The translations under genes were made by a program, and so were the position numbers. A stretch of DNA of 64,000 nucleotides from Entomortierella parvispora. Its lineage: Eukaryota > Mortierellomycota > Mortierellomycetes > Mortierellales > Mortierellaceae. The stretch spans positions 744,001 through 808,000 of the forward strand of contig OY752142.1 of the NCBI GenBank assembly GCA_963573315.1, in the 5' to 3' direction. Below, one piece after another: positions 58,066-64,000 of this stretch; within the stretch, counting starts at the first letter, position 1; the number at the start of each line of letters is the position of its first letter. Below the pieces are notes generated by a model. The model was not told where the DNA came from. It made no database searches and saw only the letters and a list, made by a program, of their open reading frames with translations.

Positions 58066-61000
58066 TTATACTTCTCCTGCCTGGTGGGCCAAGTTATAGA
58101 ACAAAGAACTCTTGCGCTGCAACAACCTCTTGGGGGGCTCAAACTCCTGGACACGACCCTTCTCCAAGACCAGGATCTTGTCCGAGTCCATCACGGTCTT
58201 GATACGATGAGCAATGGTCAACACAGTTCGGTCCTTGAACTCGGAGCGGATGGTCTTTTGGATCAGATCATCCGTCTCCACATCCACAGCCGCCGTAGCT
58301 TCATCGAGGATCAAGACCTTGGTCTTTCTCAAAAGTGCACGAGCCAGGCAAATCAAGGATCGCTGTCCCACCGAAAAGTTGTCGCCGTTCTGAGCTACTT
58401 CAAAGGATAATCCGCCGGGAAGAGAAGCAATGTAATCCCTCAAATGAGCACGCTCCAAAGCCTGCCAGAGATCGGCGTCATGGAGTTCATTGAAGGGATC
58501 CAAGTTCACACGGACAGAGCCAGCAAAGAGAGTCGGGTCTTGAGGAATAATGGCCAAGTGACGGCGCAAATCCTGAAGTCCGATCGTCGAGATATCAATA
58601 CCGTCAATCTCAATGGAGCCGCCATCGTGGTTCGCCAGCAAAGGATTGGCATTCTTCCGGATCTGACTCGCCATATTCTCAGAGTAACTGCTAGGGTCAC
58701 TGCGGATAGCCCAGTAACTGTCGGCGGCTTCAATGATACGGAAAAGGGCTAGGGTCAATGACGATTTGCCAGCGCCTGTACGACCCACAATACCAATAGA
58801 TTCTGTAGGTTGGACTGTGAAGGAAACATCCTTGATGACAAGATCCAGTCCTTGGCGGTAACGGGCCGAGTAGTCCTTGAAGACAACCTTTCCATGCTCA
58901 GGCCAATTGGCTGGGGGGCGAACACCGGTGATGGCAGGCGCCTCGGTCGGCTTGTGTGAATACTCTTCAATACGCTCGACAGAGACCAACAAGTTGGAAA
59001 CCGCGCTGACGGTACGGACCAAGAAATTCAAGAAATTGATGATCGTAAGGGCGTAGCTGAGAGCCAAACCGACCATACTAGGGTCAAGTTTGTCGGCTGT
59101 CAAAACTGCCAAAGCAGCCGTGGCAAAGACAACAGCAGCACCCATAAACTCGAGACGAATCTGAAGCCAACGGTTCAAGAGCACAAAATTGCTCACGCGG
59201 TTAACGATAATGTCGGCCTTGACCTCATTCTGCTGGATAAAGCGCTCACGAAGCCCACGTGTGGCGCGAATAGTTGGGACACCGTTCAGAGTCTCACTAA
59301 AGTGTTGGTAAAGAGGAGACTTGGACACCGAGCACAAACGCTGCAGCGATCCTGAGGCCTTGATAAAGTAGTCCTGGATAAAGTAGTAAGTGATGGCCAG
59401 AGGCGGGATCATGAAGAGGAAAGCAGGGGTCGAGTACGAGATGACGAGAAGAGACACGACTATCATGGTCACAAAGGCCATGAGATCGTTACATTCTTCT
59501 GGAAGACTGCTGTCAACGGCCTCCATGTCACCTGAGAATCGGTTGACGATACGACCCAGTCTATGTGAAATATATGTGGATTGACCCCAATAGAGTGGTC
59601 AGTTATATTCTTGGGGACAACAAAAGTAAAGGGTTAAAGTTAGATGCCGGGAAATACTTACGGAGTCGTGTCAAAGAAGCTGTTGGTCGGATGATAAATA
59701 AGAGGTGAACCACATGTTAGCTTTGAACAGCAATAAACTATACATAAACAGACATAAAATTCTCAAGGTTACCTCATAGGGAGACGCAATACACGGGTGA
59801 GAAGTCGATTGTGGAGGGTAGTGGCAGCTTGAATACCACAGACGACCTCAGTCACATAGTTGACTCCGATATCACACACCATAAACACGAGCACAAAAGC
59901 CCCGTAGCCAGCGAGATAGAATGAAATGGGCCTAGCTTCACCTCCATCATGATCACGGGCATCAGATTCACTAATCCAGTAGCGCAACCACAAGTTGGTG
60001 CCAACGTGGGAACACTGCCCAACGGCAAAGAAGACACAGCAAAAGAGGAATTTCTTAAAAGACCTAGAAAAAGAACATGGGAGAAATAAGTAATGAATTG
60101 TTAATAGCAGTGAGAGATGACAATAGAAGACATAGTAGAGGCAACAATCAACTTACATCGCCTTGACATAGGCCAGAGTCGTCTTCATGGTGACCTTGCC
60201 TTCGACCATAGATTCGTCTTCAATCAATTCGCCAGAGGTCTCATCCTCGCCATCCTTCTTTGTTTCCTCATTCTCGCCGACCACAGTCATACGATCCTCT
60301 TCATCAGCGGCAGAGTCTTCGCTGGTAGCATTTCCATGCTTCTTCTTCTTCTCGGTCGCCGAGAAATCGCGAATCAGTTGGTAAAAGGCACCCTTTGCCT
60401 TCATCAGATGACGATAATCTCCAGATTCCGAGATCAAGCCATCCTTGAGAACAACAATCTTGTCGACATGCTCCAAATGGTGAATACCATGGGTGACCAA
60501 GACGCGGGTTTTGTTCTTCAGCATCCCCTCGGGCCCGATCAGGTTTTGCCACAAATGCTGATCGACATGGGCATCCACAGCGCTGAGAGGGTCATCCAAG
60601 AGATAGATATCAGCATCCTGATAGGCGGCGCGGGCTAGCGATACACGTTGTTTTTGACCTCCAGACAAGTTAATTCCGCGTTCTCCAATCTCAGTCTGGT
60701 CACCAGCAGTGAGCATCTCAAGATCGGGGACCAGTCCAGCGGCAAAGATGACACGATTGTATAGTTCCTGGTCAAACGGCTTGCCAAACAAGATGTTGTC
60801 CCTCACAGTGGCATTGATAATCCAAGCTAAATTAAACAAGATGTGGACGAGTTGTGAGCCTCTGCAATCATAATAGAATCGCCAAAGACACGGCTGTTGT
60901 TCTCCGTCCAAGGTGTGCTTATTTACCTTGCTGAGGCACAATAGCAAGATCTCCAAAGACTTTAACCGTTCCTTGCTTCTTGTACATCTCCCCCATAATA

Positions 61001-63340
61001 GCTGACAAAAGAGAACTCTTTCCTTGGCCGATACGGCCGACAATGGTCGTTAAAGATCCATCATGGATGATCAAGTTGATATCCGACAGAACAGGGCGCA
61101 GGGGAGTTGCACAGGACGAAGATGAACCTGAAAGTAAGGGCTGGCGTTCTCCGTTATCTTTCTTGGAATCATTTGACTCGCTCTCGGATCCAGTGGCTGG
61201 CTTCTCCTGTTTCTCCCAAGCAAACGTAGCACCCTGGATCTCAATAGCCGAAAACTCTTCTTTGTGGCTCTTGGAGCCGGGGCGGGTAGCGATGGGACGA
61301 GGCAAACGTTCAACCATAGCAGTATCAATCTCTTCCAGAAGAAGAAATCCCTGAATACGACGATTCGCGACTTGAACCGCAATAGTTTGTCTGACCATGT
61401 GAGTGATCATTCCCAAAGGGCGACTCATCATTGAAAAGAGATTAATACTGACAAAAACCACCTGAGGCGTCAATTTGCCGGGTGTGAATCCTGGGCCGCC
61501 GATGTAAGCAAACGCCGAAAAGGAAGCCAGCCCCATGAGCAAGGTCACGGACGAGAAGACGATGGTCAAAAGGGCTCGGATTGTGGCGAGCATCTTTTCT
61601 GCTTGCAGCTCCTTGGTTCGAACATCGTTGATCTTGATCCGGAAAGCATCTTCCCATCCGTAGAGCTTGACAATTTTGATGTTGGACAAGATTTCGCTCA
61701 TCAGGCGCAGACGTGCATCCATAAACTCGAGCTTGGTTTCCTGGAATCCAGTCATGAAAGCTGCCATCCTTGCCTGCAAAGGAGCAACGATCGCAAAGAC
61801 CATGATACCAGCGACCAAAGCCCAACCCAACTGTCGAGAGAGCAAGAACACCGCGAGTGTCAGTTCGCAGGGTGTGGTAATAAGGAATGGCATGAAATTG
61901 GAAGCCTGAATCCACTTGTCGGCATCAACGGCCATATGGTTGGCTATGCAAAAGTATGAAGAGATGAGCGTTTCTTGAGTACATTGGTCAATAGCAATGA
62001 CCATTGAGAATCCAAAGTTTTCTTGGTCTACTTACTGATCTCGCCCAAGGTTGACTTTTGTCTGGCAGCAGGCGACAACCTCAGAGCCTTTCGATAAATC
62101 ATGGTAACAGCGGCAGCACGGGCCGAGATACCCAAGTCAATGAGTCCTTCCATAGAGTTGGTAAAGATCAAGGTCGCAGAGATGTTGCTGACCAACATGG
62201 CGACTGCGATCAAGAGACCGACTTTAACCGACGGAAGCTCTGTTCCCTCTCTCTTGGCGTTCGCGTAATCCGAGAAGAACTGAAGCAATTGGACGAGCAT
62301 GATCGAAGGCATGTAACCGAGGAGTAGGCCAGTCACTCGCCTGGCCATCAAATAAGCAATACGGCCCTTGTAGGCGCTAAAGTTGGCACGCATCAATGAG
62401 GGTGTCTTGTTGGACTCTTTGCTCTTGGCGAGCTCACGCTCCCAGGAAGCTGAAATCCGCTCATAATTGGCGTGCGTCAAGAGGTAAGCCGGCACTGTAT
62501 TCTCGAGATCCTCGCCCCTAATGGGACGAGTGGCGCCGATCTTGACAATCCCTTGCATGTAGTGATAAGTAATACGCGAAAATAGGTTGGCTTGTTGGCT
62601 GACACTCAAATGATCTCGTTGACGACTCTCGATCTGGACCCTGGTCTGAGTGCGTGGCCAGGCTTCGACCACAAACCCGAGTCCTATGAACACCATGAAC
62701 CAACCGAGGGAACGATACGCGGGATCAAAGAGATCCTGGGGAATTTGTCTGGCATTCAAGAGAGTCTTGAGGACATAGAGAGCGGTCGTGCTAATGAACA
62801 ACGTGAGCATGTAAAAGAGAAAGAGGAGGTCCGAGGAACGGACCTCGTACTTGTGCTCGTCCTTGTTGACTGCCAGACCGATCGACTATGGTTTTCATTC
62901 GTGGGATAGATCAATAGATCGAAAAGGATGCAGTACTTTGAGTTTTGAGCTTGTTGTAAGGTGACGGGAAAAAAAGTAAATTCTCTTACCCAGGCAACAA
63001 GCATGAGCACTGCCGCAGGGGCGAGTCCATGACTCTCGGAGATGTGGCCGTTAAATAATAGGACCAGAGCAATGAGGGGCAGCAAAGACAGGATGATCAA
63101 GATCTGACTGGGCCAGTAAATCAACGCAGTGCGGCCGTAGCCATGAGGCTGGCGATGGCGATGGAGCCATCGAATACGAAAGATAAAGGCCAGGATGGCC
63201 AGGGTGGCAGGTGTGCCGATCAAGGAGAGGAAACCTCCATGGTTAAGAAGAGCGTCGATCCAAACAAGGGTAGGGTCGGAGGAATGAACAGGTTGTTCAG
63301 GAGAGGAGGGCGGATTCCATATCGACGGGTCGTTGCTCAT
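58066..63340 (-). CDS. ABCC-family (MRP/Ycf1-like) ABC transporter
   Basis: A full-length ATP-driven pump for organic anions and conjugates (e.g. glutathione conjugates, bile acids), usually in vacuole or plasma membrane. Seven exons join in frame (62990-63340, 62036-62885, 60927-61943, 60157-60826, 59773-60063, 59662-59679, 58066-59560), giving 1563 residues. The N-terminus has the extra TMD0 helices of long ABCC proteins. NBD1 (Walker A GRIGQGKSS near 705, signature LSGGQKQRVSLARA near 796, LLDDPLSAVD) is canonical. TMD2 follows an acidic linker. NBD2 has Walker A GRTGAGKSS near 1326, the signature FSVGQRSLICLARAL near 1461 and ILDEATAAVD. Just after Walker A of NBD2 there is an insertion of about 30 residues (around SDPSSYSENMASQIRKNANP). 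Intron positions and phases all agree. Exon 6 is only 18 bases. Confidence 0.93.
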
Positions 63341-64000
63341 TGGTAGAGAGGAAAGGGGATGGCTGGACTTGTAGTGAGGATAAGGGCGTGGTGACGGTAA
63401 TGGTAGCGAAGAGCGGTGGTGGCTGCAGCGATGGTTGATCGAAGAAAGATGAAGAGAGGCGAACAGAAACAGACAAAGGAAGCAAGGGCCGTCTCTTTTA
63501 TAGCTAAACTTATCTAAGAGCCCCATGAAGATGCTCTTGCGTCTCGGGGATTGACATCTCGGAGGACAAAAGAGAGGGGTCTGCGTCGCCGTCCTTGGGC
63601 CGCAGCCGCAGCAACGCCCGGATTTCCCACCAACCGCGTTCCTTAGACAAGAGTGCAATTACAACACAAACAGCCCCTGTCATCTCTGTCATGCTCTCGT
63701 TGTTGTGCTCTCTCCTTGTCCTTCTTTCCCTCGTAGCAATAGGAGCTTGACAAAACACGGCGTGGCGGCCCTTTAATTTATGAGCTGCGCTGGCACCATG
63801 AACACAGGGGTGACAGGGCTGCAATGGCCAAGGTGATCTTGAAGATACGATCACCTTCCTGATCGGCTGACACCGCCATCGACCACTCCGTAAATATTTA
63901 CAGTCTCTCGCCCTCACCTCATTAACAACCAGGACTCTCAACCCTCAAGGTCGATGATTGCTCTCAATCACGCCTATTCTTCATGCTCGTGGTCAATCCC
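63341..64000. other. Promoter side of the ABCC gene
   Basis: On the minus strand TATAAAAG at 63496-63503 lies about 155 bases before the ABCC ATG and is a good TATA box. The rest of the stretch to the window edge shows no protein-like ORF. Confidence 0.4.

Noticed and set aside
53483-64000. Idea of a functional cluster around the ABC transporter
   Set aside because: Neighbours are a wall protein and a small hypothetical protein; there is no biosynthetic enzyme or regulator beside it.

Overview
The window is nuclear DNA from a filamentous fungus. Genes lie on both strands and are cut by short GT-AG introns (about 50 to 230 bases). Several products are fungal in character: homoisocitrate dehydrogenase of the alpha-aminoadipate lysine pathway, a D-arabinono-1,4-lactone oxidase, a Kar9-type protein, an Lcl2-type protein and a Kre9/Knh1-like cell-surface protein. 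Long pyrimidine- or purine-rich leaders and the gene content suggest an early-diverging lineage such as Mortierellomycota. That placement is inference, not proof. All exon models were built by hand from splice motifs, and all were checked for continuous reading frame.

Layout. 0-8 kb: an orphan four-exon gene (+), D-arabinono-1,4-lactone oxidase (-), an LCL2-like gene (+), a small multi-pass membrane protein (-) and a weak membrane-protein candidate (-). 8-17.4 kb: LYS12 (-), a Yta7/ATAD2-type AAA ATPase with bromodomain (-) and an F-box protein (-). 17.4-22.5 kb: a decayed coding relic (-), then about 4 kb of low-complexity, gene-free DNA leading into KAR9 (+, 22.5-25.9 kb). 26-31.5 kb: an SR-rich nuclear protein (-), polyprenol reductase DFG10 (-), an acyl-CoA dehydrogenase (+) and a small secreted protein (-). 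31.9 kb holds a short hairpin that looks like a MITE. 32-40.2 kb: a long coiled-coil protein (-) and a SANT/Myb-like nuclear protein (-). 42-46.2 kb: a DUF2470-like membrane protein (-), the tiny COP9 signalosome subunit CSN9 (-), and methionine aminopeptidase 2 (+), which is divergent from CSN9 over 240 bases. 46.4-53.2 kb: a small hypothetical gene (-), alkaline ceramidase (-), the GCN5 histone acetyltransferase in ten exons (-) and a small spliced gene with an unresolved frame break (+). 53.4-64 kb: a Kre9-like GPI protein (-), a 139-residue hypothetical protein (+) and a full-length ABCC transporter (-).

The genes do not form a pathway cluster. This is a housekeeping segment with chromatin factors (GCN5, ATAD2/Yta7, SANT protein), membrane and lipid enzymes (DFG10, alkaline ceramidase, ABCC) and proteostasis factors (CSN9, MAP2, LCL2). 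The most interesting points are CSN9 with a 7-base first coding exon beside MAP2, the cysteine cluster kept in the GCN5 N-terminus, the hairpin element, the coding relic at 17.4-18.3 kb, and the broken reading frame near 52.9 kb.
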